DNA from: DATBLE01 sp046734335
GTDB taxonomy: Bacteria; Actinomycetota; Thermoleophilia; Gaiellales; Gaiellaceae
Assembly (NCBI GenBank): GCA_046734335.1
Contig: JBKPRA010000055.1
Span: 1 to 6,980 of the forward strand
DNA: 6,980 nt
Reading direction: 5' to 3'
Position 1 is the stretch's first letter. Each line of letters opens with the position of its first letter. This document shows positions 1-5,556 of the stretch, in pieces. The translations under genes were made by a program, and so were the position numbers. A model generated the notes under the pieces. It saw only the letters and a program-made list of their open reading frames with translations. It was not told the origin of the DNA and did not search any database.

Positions 1-120
1 AACAAGATCGTCTCCACGTGGATCACCGACGAGAACTTCGCCTCGGCGATCCCGAACCCGCCGAAGATCACGAGCGGCAAGGTCGTCGCGTACAGCGACG
101 GCGTCGCCGCCCTGGTCTAG
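1..120 (+). CDS. C-terminal fragment of an unidentified protein
   Basis: Frame 1 is open from the left edge and gives 39 residues ending ...GKVVAYSDGVAALV before TAG at 118-120. Codons end almost only in G or C, as expected of a real gene in this genome, and a strong hairpin follows 20 nt after the stop, which supports a genuine gene end. The fragment is hydrophilic, with the sequence PNPPKITSG near its middle, and shows no membrane segment. I do not recognise the family, and the start lies outside the window. Confidence 0.6.
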   Translation, partial: NKIVSTWITDENFASAIPNPPKITSGKVVAYSDGVAALV

Positions 121-140
121 CTCAACAGGACTTGCCCGCG

Positions 141-166
141 AAGGCCCGGCTCGCGCCGGGCCTTCC
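141..166 (+). terminator. Terminator-like hairpin after the left-edge gene
   Basis: A perfect 10-bp stem (AAGGCCCGGC at 141-150, GCCGGGCCTT at 155-164) closes a TCGC tetraloop. It begins 20 nt after the stop codon of the left-edge gene and ends 48 nt before the next start. The U-tract is only TT followed by CC, so it is an L-shaped or weak intrinsic terminator of the kind common in GC-rich actinobacteria. The stem is symmetrical, so it could act on either strand. Confidence 0.7.
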
Positions 167-212
167 ACTAGTGACGCCATTCGATCGTACGGGGAAAGGG
201 GACGTCATCGCG

Positions 213-470
213 ATGAAGATGCTCACCATCCAGACTGCAACGAGCGAGTCCGCACACGGTCTCTACAACGCGCTCTGGGCGTTCCACCCCGAGCTCGACA
301 AGGACGACGAAGGCGAGAGCATCGTCTCTGTCGAGCTTGGCAGCGACCGACAGGTGCACGAGATATTCGACGCACTTGATCTCCACCGCGACTCGCTGAC
401 CGTCGATCCGGCGATCAGCTCCGTGGCGACGGTGTCCGGAGACCCCGACCGCAGCTTCAGCCTGGCCTAG
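213..470 (+). CDS. Small hypothetical protein, 85 aa
   Basis: Begins MKMLTIQTATSESAHGLYNA and ends in TAG at 468-470. I chose ATG 213 because a purine-rich SD (GGGGAAAGGGG, 191-201) lies about 11 nt upstream; the same frame is open further upstream but there it only shadows the left-edge gene and its terminator. The product is acidic, without signal peptide or membrane segment. The predicted pattern is strand (MLTIQ), helix (ESAHGLYNALWAF, about 11-23), strand (ESIVSVEL, about 34-41), helix (DRQVHEIFDALDLH, about 44-57), then a third strand near SSVATVSG. This resembles a small ferredoxin-like/ACT-like alpha-beta fold, which is inference only. No family is recognised. A large inverted repeat begins at the base after the stop codon. 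Confidence 0.7.
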   Translation: MKMLTIQTATSESAHGLYNALWAFHPELDKDDEGESIVSVELGSDRQVHEIFDALDLHRDSLTVDPAISSVATVSGDPDRSFSLA

Positions 471-573
471 AGGGGCTTGTCGGACGGGCGCGCAGCGCCG
501 GTTGGTACCCGCGGGGGCAGTGCGGGTGGAGAGACGCAGACCGCGATGCTGCGAGCCCGTCCGACAGGCCCCT
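471..573 (+). repeat. Long imperfect inverted repeat / candidate structured RNA
   Basis: Arms 471-489 and 555-573 are 19 nt long and complementary except for one position (T477/G567). After a G490/A554 mismatch the stem continues with CGCAGC 491-496 paired to GCTGCG 548-553, then G497/T547. An internal hairpin pairs ACCCGC 507-512 with GCGGGT 522-527 (plus T506/G528) around a 9-nt loop. The three wobbles at 477, 497 and 506 are G-U pairs in plus-strand RNA but would be A-C mismatches in minus-strand RNA, so a plus-strand transcript is favoured. It starts directly after the TAG of the 85-residue gene and lies between convergent genes. No U-tract follows, so it is not a classical terminator. 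It could be a 3' UTR element, a small RNA, or a miniature repeat family. Confidence 0.65.
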
Positions 574-585
574 CCGGCGTCTAAC

Positions 586-607
586 AGAAAACCGCCGTTG
601 ACGGCGA
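586..607 (-). terminator. Intrinsic terminator of the YdeI-family gene
   Basis: On the minus strand the stop codon TAA (610-608) is followed at once by CGCCG-TCAA-CGGCG (606-593) and then GTTTTC. The stem can be lengthened by a T-G and two A-T pairs that use stop-codon bases and the T-run. Short stem, tetraloop and T-run together fit a rho-independent terminator for the leftward gene. Confidence 0.7.
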
Positions 608-1195
608 TTAGGTGCGGTCTTGTGGGTAGATAGTCTCGCCTCGAGAGAGCATCTCCACGAATTGTTTGATGCGGCGCTCGCGCGTATCCGCACGCTTGGC
701 GTTGCCAATCCGATACAGAATGGCATAGCGGTTTCGGCGGCTTAGCCTCCCGAACATCTCATGAGCTCTTGGCTCGGCAGCGAGCGCAACCTCGAGGTCG
801 GGAGGCACCTCGATGGTCGCAGAACCGGCGTAGGCGGCTTTGGAGCGCCCGTCAGCTCTCGCACGCTGAAGCTCGGCCCTCCCGAAGGGGTGCATACGTC
901 CCTCGTCGAGTAAGCGCTCTGCGATCTCGATATTACGCCTGGACCAGGCGCTGCGTGGCCGCCGCCGAGTGAAACGCTGAAAATAGGTGTCGGAGTCGCG
1001 GCGGCGAAGCTGGCCGTCGATCCAACCGTGGCAAAGTGCTTCTTCGAGTGCTTGATCGTGGTTGAGGCTGGTTGGGTCGACCGTCTCCTTCTTGGCGAGG
1101 ACGAGCCATACGCCGTCCGGCGACTCATGATGTATTGCCAGCCATGCGCGCCAACCTGCAGCGTCGCGAACCAACAATTCCGCCGTTTCCGCCAT
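608..1195 (-). CDS. YdeI/OmpD-associated family protein
   Basis: A 195-residue protein matching, over its whole length, the pattern I know for the YdeI/OmpD-associated (bacteriocin-protection-like) family. The N-terminus has DAAGWRAWLAIHHES...DGVWLVLAKK (about 11-36); the core has ALEEALCHGWIDGQLRRRD (about 49-67) and YFQRFTRRRPRSAWSRRN (about 71-88); then come RLLDEGRMHPFGRAELQRARADGR and the C-terminal NRYAILYRIGNAKR...RRIKQFVEMLSRGETIYP. The ORF stays open upstream to 1402, but the family begins at the MAETAEL methionine (1195), so that start was chosen; its SD is weak (GACTGGGATC before ATG). No signal peptide or membrane segment. The family name comes from an E. coli protein linked to OmpD and peptide resistance; biochemical activity is not well established. 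It is 216 nt downstream of the DUF4177 gene and may have its own promoter. Confidence 0.9.
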   Translation of the reverse strand: MAETAELLVRDAAGWRAWLAIHHESPDGVWLVLAKKETVDPTSLNHDQALEEALCHGWIDGQLRRRDSDTYFQRFTRRRPRSAWSRRNIEIAERLLDEGRMHPFGRAELQRARADGRSKAAYAGSATIEVPPDLEVALAAEPRAHEMFGRLSRRNRYAILYRIGNAKRADTRERRIKQFVEMLSRGETIYPQDRT

Positions 1196-1411
1196 GATCC
1201 CAGTCTCGCAAGAACCATTGAGCCGGAAGCCGGAAGCATGGCAGGTCGTCAGGCGTCTTTGAGACACGCTCGGCCAATCGGTTGAAGCGCCGCAAATGAC
1301 GGGGCATAGCCCTGAGGTATGGGCACGCTTCTGCGCGCGCTCGTTCGGCAAGGCGCAGCGAGGCGAAGCCCGCGCAAAGATGCTCGAGCACGGCGCGAAC
1401 ACGCGCCGCCT

Positions 1412-1621
1412 TCACGCGCGCGCGTGTACTAACGAAGCAGTCGCGGGAGCATCGCTGGCCTGCTGCAGCTCACGCATCAGGATGATCGCTTGGGGTGGGG
1501 CGATCAGCAGTTGCTTCTTCGTCGTTACTCCGACGACTTGCCAACCCTGGGCGCCTAACTCGTTGAGCTGCTTGTCGATGTGTTTGCCGGTATCGATGAC
1601 CTTGTACTCGTAGCGCTTCAT
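1412..1621 (-). CDS. DUF4177 domain-containing mini-protein
   Basis: A 69-residue protein with the DUF4177 signature: an aromatic, lysine-rich first strand (YEYKVID, 4-10), an amphipathic helix with the LNELGAQGWQVVGV motif (19-32), and a last strand (AIILMREL, about 45-52). Family members are small stand-alone cytosolic proteins of about 50-80 residues with no known biochemical role. ATG 1621 is preceded by a near-perfect SD (AGGAGGT, 1633-1627) with 5 nt spacing. It starts 18 nt after the CoA-binding gene, so the two are probably co-transcribed. The C-terminal tail (about 53-69) is alanine-rich and probably disordered. A 14-bp alternating CG palindrome spans its stop codon. Confidence 0.85.
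   Translation of the reverse strand: MKRYEYKVIDTGKHIDKQLNELGAQGWQVVGVTTKKQLLIAPPQAIILMRELQQASDAPATASLVHARA
1413..1426. repeat. 14-bp CG-alternating palindrome at the DUF4177 gene end
   Basis: CACGCGCGCGCGTG is a perfect 14-bp palindrome of strictly alternating purine and pyrimidine, overlapping the stop codon of the DUF4177 gene (1414-1412). Such tracts can adopt Z-DNA under supercoiling. It has no loop or T-tract of its own and may be just a local compositional extreme. Confidence 0.4.
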
Positions 1622-1626
1622 GACGT

Positions 1627-1652
1627 ACCTCCTAAAGAGTCAGACTCTCTTT
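1627..1652 (-). promoter_or_regulatory. SD of the DUF4177 gene with an adjacent small dyad
   Basis: In minus-strand reading, AAAGAG (1652-1647), a 7-nt loop and CTCTTT (1639-1634) form a short A/U-rich stem that contains the stop codon of the CoA-binding gene (1642-1640) and abuts the SD AGGAGGT (1633-1627). The SD itself is unpaired in this fold. The stem would be opened by ribosomes finishing the upstream gene, so it may tie translation of the two genes together. The SD is certain; the regulatory role is inference and the hairpin is weak. Confidence 0.45.
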
Positions 1653-2116
1653 GGGACGTTGCCGGTCAGGGTGAAGAGAAGGCGCATTGCCTTGTGGCCG
1701 GGATCAGCGGTGGGGCCGAACATGCATGGGCAGCCGCCGTCGATCACGCTGATGCCGCGTTCGCGGCCGTAGGCGGTCGCGGTCTTGGAGACGCTGCCGG
1801 CGCCGGGGCCGCGGTGCATCCAGACGTTCTTGATCCCGAGCTCGGCACACTCGCACATCGTTTCGTCGGCGATTTCCGGTCTGGTGCCGATCACGACCGC
1901 CTCGACGCCACCCGGGATCGAGCGGAGATCGTGGTAGGCGGGATCGCCTTCGACCTGGTCGGCGTTCGGGTTGACCGCGAAGACCTCGTAGCCGCGCTCG
2001 CGCAGCCGCTTGTAGACGGCGTTGCTGCCGTGGTTTCCCGGTGTTCGGGAGACGCCGGTCACGGCCACGCGCTTGTGGCCCAGGAAATCAGATGCGGCCT
2101 CCTTGATCGTGGTCAT
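1640..2116 (-). CDS. CoA-binding domain protein (YccU-like, Rossmann fold)
   Basis: A 158-residue protein of the CoA_binding_2 family, related to the CoA-binding domain of succinyl-CoA synthetase alpha. Features in order: the first Rossmann strand and loop KRVAVTGVSRTPGNHGS (15-31), helix AVYKRLRERGYEV, strand VFAVNPNAD (45-53), EGDPAYHDLRSIP (56-68), VEAVVIGTRPE (71-81), GIKNVWMHRGPGAGS (94-108) and the C-terminal GISVIDGGCPCMFGP (121-135). Length fits the single-domain stand-alone form; ligand and role are not established for most members. Start 2116 was chosen because AAAGGAGAT (2129-2121) is an ideal SD and the family begins here; the frame continues upstream only as an arginine/threonine-rich, non-conserved stretch. 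Its ATG overlaps the stop of the upstream ORF (ATGA), and DUF4177 follows 18 nt downstream, suggesting one operon. Confidence 0.92.
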   Translation of the reverse strand: MTTIKEAASDFLGHKRVAVTGVSRTPGNHGSNAVYKRLRERGYEVFAVNPNADQVEGDPAYHDLRSIPGGVEAVVIGTRPEIADETMCECAELGIKNVWMHRGPGAGSVSKTATAYGRERGISVIDGGCPCMFGPTADPGHKAMRLLFTLTGNVPKRV

Positions 2117-2982
2117 CGAAATCTCCTTTCCGTCGTGATTCCGAGTCTTGAGCCGACGAGCGATCGCGTCGGGGATTCCGCGCGTCGCGGTGGTTGTTCG
2201 GTTGCGCACTGACGAGTCCGCGGCGCGCGGTGAGCAGCAGGAGCGTCGCCGTTCCTGCCGTGCGTGGATATCTCGCCGTTGCTTCCTCCTCCTCGAGTCA
2301 GTGCGGCATGGCGCGATCCCGGTCGGGGTGCGACTTCACGGACTTTGGTCGCCGAACGTTGCGCGACAACGAGGCCGGCATTCCAACCCGGAGCCCGACC
2401 CCCGACCGGGGGGTGGATCGCGTGTGGATCGAGTCCAGCCCGGGCTATCAGCCACGCGATGACGGAATTCGAGTTCCACATCTCGCCTGTCCGTAGGTCG
2501 TCGCGGCCCCAGACTGGTCTCGGGACATCCTCTACGAGCCTCAGCAGGCGACGCGCCTGGTCAGGCTCGTTGCTCAGCCGCCGGGGACTCTCCACGGCCT
2601 CGCCAATATCGGGAATGACGCCGTTGCGCCAGCACCGCAGCTCGTAGCGGAAGATCCGGAAGCGTCCCGCCCAGCGAGCGCCGACAGCGCCCTCGCCGAC
2701 AACGCCTCGCTGCGGATCGTCGCCCGCACGGATCGGCGCTGTCTCAATGACGAATCGACCCTCCGGGACTTCGACCACCAGGGCCGAGTGATAGAGGTCA
2801 TGGGTACCCCTGCGCTGTTGCCGCGCGGCAAGCGCCTCGTAGACGCGGCCATTGAATCGAACGGAGTGGCCGCCCGCCCCCAGCGGAAGCCAGTAGAGAT
2901 CAATCGATGCTTGGGCAGATGGGCTGTCGTGGTCAAGAGAGGTCACTCCAACCAGGGTCCTAGGCTGAGTGTTGCTTGGCAT
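2113..2982 (-). CDS. Conserved hypothetical protein (NSNS motif) with a run-on C-terminus
   Basis: The ORF encodes 289 residues. Residues about 27-208 look like a conserved globular domain I associate with uncharacterised actinobacterial proteins: IDLYWLPLGAGGHSVRFNGRVYEA (27-50), DLYHSALVVEVPEGRFVIETAP (62-83), GEGAVGARWAGRFRIFRYELRCWR (97-119), EAVESPRRLS (128-137), PVWGRDDLRTGEMWNSNSVIAWLIARAGL (156-184), GGRAPGWNAGLVVAQR (194-209). No signal peptide. An early YHSA histidine and a later WNSNS block sit where LRAT/NlpC-like permuted papain folds keep His and Asn-Cys, but Ser replaces Cys; this comparison is speculative. The last ~80 residues are Arg/Gly/Pro/Thr-rich with many A-ending codons, unlike the rest, and may be read-through after loss of the original stop. 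ATG 2982 has no clear SD; GTG at 2946 (VTSLDHD) is an alternative. Confidence 0.75.
   Translation of the reverse strand: MPSNTQPRTLVGVTSLDHDSPSAQASIDLYWLPLGAGGHSVRFNGRVYEALAARQQRRGTHDLYHSALVVEVPEGRFVIETAPIRAGDDPQRGVVGEGAVGARWAGRFRIFRYELRCWRNGVIPDIGEAVESPRRLSNEPDQARRLLRLVEDVPRPVWGRDDLRTGEMWNSNSVIAWLIARAGLDPHAIHPPVGGRAPGWNAGLVVAQRSATKVREVAPRPGSRHAALTRGGGSNGEISTHGRNGDAPAAHRAPRTRQCATEQPPRRAESPTRSLVGSRLGITTERRFR
2121..2129 (-). promoter_or_regulatory. Ribosome binding site deciding the CoA-binding protein start
   Basis: AAAGGAGAT on the minus strand lies 4 nt before ATG 2116. It fixes the start of the CoA-binding gene against the longer frame beginning at 2209, and it lies inside the last codons of the upstream ORF. 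Such a strong SD suggests the gene is well translated independently of the upstream reading frame. Confidence 0.75.
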
Positions 2983-3330
2983 CCGTACGTCTGCGGATAC
3001 GACTTGTGGCTTTTGGGCATCGAAGGCGCAGGCGGCCTGGCCGAGCCCTCGGTGTCGAGAGCCTGGTCAACGTCCCACCGGCGCTCAAGATTGCCTTGGT
3101 GGAGCGCTGGGCTCAATGTTGTCTCGATGAACAAGGAGGCTCAACTCGACGTCACGTACGGCTTTGCACCGGATCTGGCGGATCCGAGGGGCCTCCTGGT
3201 GCCACAACTGATCCGTGCCCTGCGGACTCCTAGCCAAACAAAGAGTAGAGCCCGCCAAGCGCATCTCGAACACAGCTGGGTGCGGCGGCAAGCTGCGTAG
3301 GCGGCAGACAGATCCGGGGTGTCTCGATCC
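2983..3330. other. 348-bp intergenic stretch without a convincing gene
   Basis: This lies between the MarR stop and the start of the NSNS hypothetical gene, both on the minus strand, so it should hold the promoter of the latter. I find no clear -35/-10 pair and no T-tailed terminator for the MarR operon. The only small dyad noted is CGGATC-TGGCG-GATCCG at 3170-3186. Several short ORFs cross it on both strands (for example a plus-strand reading from ATG 3127 with a TYGFAPDLADPRGLLVPQL-like stretch), but none has an SD, a recognisable family or consistent codon use. A decayed gene is possible but cannot be shown. Confidence 0.5.
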
Positions 3331-3774
3331 TCACCGTCTGGCCTGGCGAACTGATCGCGTGAGCTCGTCGAATGCCTTTGAGATGTCGCCACGGTGTTCG
3401 TCCATCTCGTTGAGCGCGCCGAAGAGTCGCCGCTCTGCCTCTCGGGTCAATTCGAGGTAGACCAATCGCCGGTCCTCCTCGGCGTCGTCTCGGCTGAGCA
3501 GGCCGGCCTCCTCGGCGCGTGAGCAGAGCTCGGTGACCGTGTTCCGAGAAAGCGAGAGTCTTTCCGCGATCTCGGTCAGGCTGAGCCGGCCGCTTCGGTC
3601 CGGGGCTCCCTCGATCGTCAGCAGCAGCAGGAAGCGCTGAGGGGTCAGCTGCCAACGTCGAGCGACCTGTTCGCTGTGGCGGAGGAATGTGCGTAGCTCG
3701 GCGCGGAAAGTCGCGATCTGGATGATCTGCTCGATCGGGGGTGGGGCATCGGACTGCCTGCTCGTTGCCGCCAT
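3331..3774 (-). CDS. MarR-family transcriptional regulator
   Basis: A 147-residue protein of typical MarR length. Helices about 14-40 form the dimerisation part; WQLTPQRFLLLLTIEGAP (41-58) matches the usual helix before the DNA-binding domain; LSLTEIAERLSLSRNTVTELCSRAEEAGLLSR (64-95) is the winged helix-turn-helix with recognition helix near SRNTVTELCSRAEEAG; DAEEDRRLVYLELT (97-110) is the beta wing with the family's D-x-R-x-V-x-L-x-LT pattern; the C-terminal helix (111-145) completes the dimer interface. Such proteins bind DNA as dimers, usually as repressors released by small ligands or oxidation. It is the last gene of the dehydrogenase operon, starting 9 nt after the GMC subunit's stop with no clear SD, so translation is probably coupled. 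Control of this operon by it is plausible but not shown; no operator was identified. Confidence 0.92.
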   Translation of the reverse strand: MAATSRQSDAPPPIEQIIQIATFRAELRTFLRHSEQVARRWQLTPQRFLLLLTIEGAPDRSGRLSLTEIAERLSLSRNTVTELCSRAEEAGLLSRDDAEEDRRLVYLELTREAERRLFGALNEMDEHRGDISKAFDELTRSVRQARR

Positions 3775-3783
3775 CGCCGTGTG

Positions 3784-5553
3784 TCAGCTGAGGAGGTCGT
3801 TCGGATTCTTGAAATAGCGATCGCCAATCGCCTCCGCCGTTCGGTAGGTGACCGCGCCGATTGTTCCGGTCGGGTTCGCACCCGGATTCTGGGGGAAGAG
3901 GGCAGCGCCGGTGACGAACACGTTCGGCGTATCCCAGACCTGTCCGTAGGTGTTGGTGACCGAATGGTCTGGATTCGTGCCCATGACGCAGCCTCCGGTC
4001 GGGTGGGTCGACTGGTACTTGGCGATGTTGTAGGCCGGTATCTCAGGCTTGAAGTCGATGATCTTCGTGGGCTTCATCGCCTCCATGATCCCGAGTGCCT
4101 TCTTGGCGATGAACCGCCACATCGCCCGTTGGTTGTCATGCCAGTCGAAGGTGATCCGCAGCAGCGGATCGCCCCACTTGTCGCGGTAGTTGGGGTCGAG
4201 GTCCACGAACTGGTCGAGGTAGGGAAGACTCTCGCCTTCGGTGACGATCTGGGCGTACGAGTCCCAGTTCTTGCGAATCTGCTCTTTCCACTGCGCACCC
4301 CAGGCGCGTCCCTGCGTGTCCTTGAGGCCGTCGACGGAGTTGACCGGTTCACGCTCGCAGGGCTCCGAGTAGAGCTGAGAGCCGCCGATGAAGTCGAGGT
4401 CCGAGTGGTCGAAGTTGTCGGCGTTGTAGTCGTAGACGATCTTGATCGTGCAGGTGTTCCCCATGTACATGTTCAGGTGCTGGCCCTCCCAGAGCCCGGT
4501 GACCGGCGCCGGATAGATCTGGTACGTGTAGTTCCTGCCGACGCGACCGAGGTCGTTGCCGATCCCCTGCGGGTGGGCACTGCTCCGAGACAGCAGGAGC
4601 ATTCGGTTGTTCTCGAGAGTGAACGCCGATACCACGACGACGTCGGCGGGTTGGAAGTTCTCGCGCCCCTGGGCGTCGACGTACGTGACGCCGCTCGCGA
4701 GGCCGTCCCTGCCGGTCTCGATCCTGAGTACCTTCGCCTGCGTCCGAACCTCGTAGTTGCCCGTGTTCAGCGCGACCGGCAGGTGGGTGTTCAGCGGGCT
4801 CGCCTTGGCGTCGACCTCGCACCCGAAGCGCGTGCAGAAGCCGCAGTAGAGGCAGCCGCCGCGGTGGTTGCCGTGCGGGTCGGTCCACGCGCGCGAGACG
4901 ATCCCGGACGGCTGCGTGAACGGGTGGAGGCCGAGCGAGTCGCAGGCGGCGGCGAAGTTTGCCCCGTGCGGCGTGACCTGGAGCGGTGGGTTCGGGTAGT
5001 CACGCGACCGTGGTGACTCGAACGGGTTGCCGCCTGGGATCTTCTCTCCGCGGATGTTGCCGGCTTGCCCCGAGGCGCCGATGTCCCACTCGAAGGAGTC
5101 GTAGTAGGGCTCGAGCTCGTCGTAGGTGACTCCCCAGTCCTGGACGGTGCAGCCCGCAGGTATCTTCTGCGCGCCGTAGCGCTCGGTCACGTGCGACCGG
5201 TAGCGGAAGTCTGTGTCGAGGAAGCGCCACAGCTGTGCCGACCAGTGCACCGCGGCTCCGCCGAGCCCCATCCCTGGGTTGAAGCTGCCGTACTGGCGCA
5301 TCGGCAGCGCGGGCGAGCGAGGGTTCGGCCGCCACGTCCAGGTCTCGCGCTGGAGGTCGACCATCAGCGCGTAACGCACCGAGTACCGCAGGCTGTCGTG
5401 ATCGTGGGCGAAGTGGGGGTAGGTCCACTGAGCTTTGCCCTGCTCGAGCGAGACCATGCTCGTCCCTCCGGTACACAGCTTCGCGGCGAGGATCGCCGCG
5501 GTCCAGCCGGCTCCGATGGTGACGACGTCGACCCGCTTGTGCTCGATCGCCAT
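3784..5553 (-). CDS. FAD-dependent GMC oxidoreductase, gluconate 2-dehydrogenase-type catalytic subunit
   Basis: A 589-residue flavoprotein, full length for the catalytic subunit of FAD-linked membrane-bound sugar/sugar-acid dehydrogenases. The N-terminal FAD-binding strand is VDVVTIGAGWTAAILAAKL (8-26), with the GxGWT variant typical of gluconate dehydrogenase large subunits rather than oxidases. GMGLGGAAVHW (94-104) is the FAD-covering GMC motif. GGCLYCGFCTRFGC (232-245) has four cysteines (234, 237, 240, 245); relatives carry a 3Fe-4S cluster in this region. The C-terminal domain has STHPTGGCVMG (515-525) with likely catalytic His517, and GANPTGTIGA (558-567) with Asn560 as the paired residue. 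There is no signal peptide, so export together with the Tat-tagged small subunit encoded 3 nt upstream is expected, as known for FAD-glucose and gluconate dehydrogenases. ATG 5553 is preceded by GGAGGT (5568-5563). The substrate could be gluconate, glucose, sorbitol or another alcohol. Confidence 0.9.
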   Translation of the reverse strand: MAIEHKRVDVVTIGAGWTAAILAAKLCTGGTSMVSLEQGKAQWTYPHFAHDHDSLRYSVRYALMVDLQRETWTWRPNPRSPALPMRQYGSFNPGMGLGGAAVHWSAQLWRFLDTDFRYRSHVTERYGAQKIPAGCTVQDWGVTYDELEPYYDSFEWDIGASGQAGNIRGEKIPGGNPFESPRSRDYPNPPLQVTPHGANFAAACDSLGLHPFTQPSGIVSRAWTDPHGNHRGGCLYCGFCTRFGCEVDAKASPLNTHLPVALNTGNYEVRTQAKVLRIETGRDGLASGVTYVDAQGRENFQPADVVVVSAFTLENNRMLLLSRSSAHPQGIGNDLGRVGRNYTYQIYPAPVTGLWEGQHLNMYMGNTCTIKIVYDYNADNFDHSDLDFIGGSQLYSEPCEREPVNSVDGLKDTQGRAWGAQWKEQIRKNWDSYAQIVTEGESLPYLDQFVDLDPNYRDKWGDPLLRITFDWHDNQRAMWRFIAKKALGIMEAMKPTKIIDFKPEIPAYNIAKYQSTHPTGGCVMGTNPDHSVTNTYGQVWDTPNVFVTGAALFPQNPGANPTGTIGAVTYRTAEAIGDRYFKNPNDLLS

Positions 5554-5556
5554 CGC

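Noticed and set aside
18..212. Upstream extension of the 85-residue protein
   Set aside because: It overlaps the left-edge gene in another frame and runs through the terminator hairpin; the SD at 191-201 supports ATG 213.
471..573. Insertion sequence or MITE with target-site duplication
   Set aside because: The arms look transposon-like, but I could not find matching direct repeats at the two flanks, so a mobile origin is left as one possibility only.
457..726. Minus-strand 89-codon frame through the inverted repeat
   Set aside because: It reads the hairpin and the out-of-frame 3' end of the YdeI-family gene, lacks an SD and has low-complexity Arg-rich composition.
1196..1402. N-terminal extension of the YdeI-family ORF up to 1402
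   Set aside because: The extra 69 residues have no conservation or signal-peptide pattern, and the family begins at the MAETAEL methionine. I see no separate gene in 1196-1411; it contains only a small GCCGGAA tandem near 1219 and CG-rich tracts.
3170..3186. Small hairpin as terminator of the MarR operon
   Set aside because: A 6-bp stem without a T-tract on either strand and about 150 nt from the MarR stop; not convincing as a terminator.
2788..3300. 170-codon plus-strand ORF
   Set aside because: Its first third is antisense to the NSNS hypothetical gene, and the rest lies in the intergenic stretch without an SD or recognisable family.
3781..5016. 411-codon open frame on the plus strand
   Set aside because: It lies wholly antisense to the GMC catalytic subunit, is dominated by V, R, L and D repeats typical of reverse-frame reading of a GC-rich gene, and has no recognisable family.
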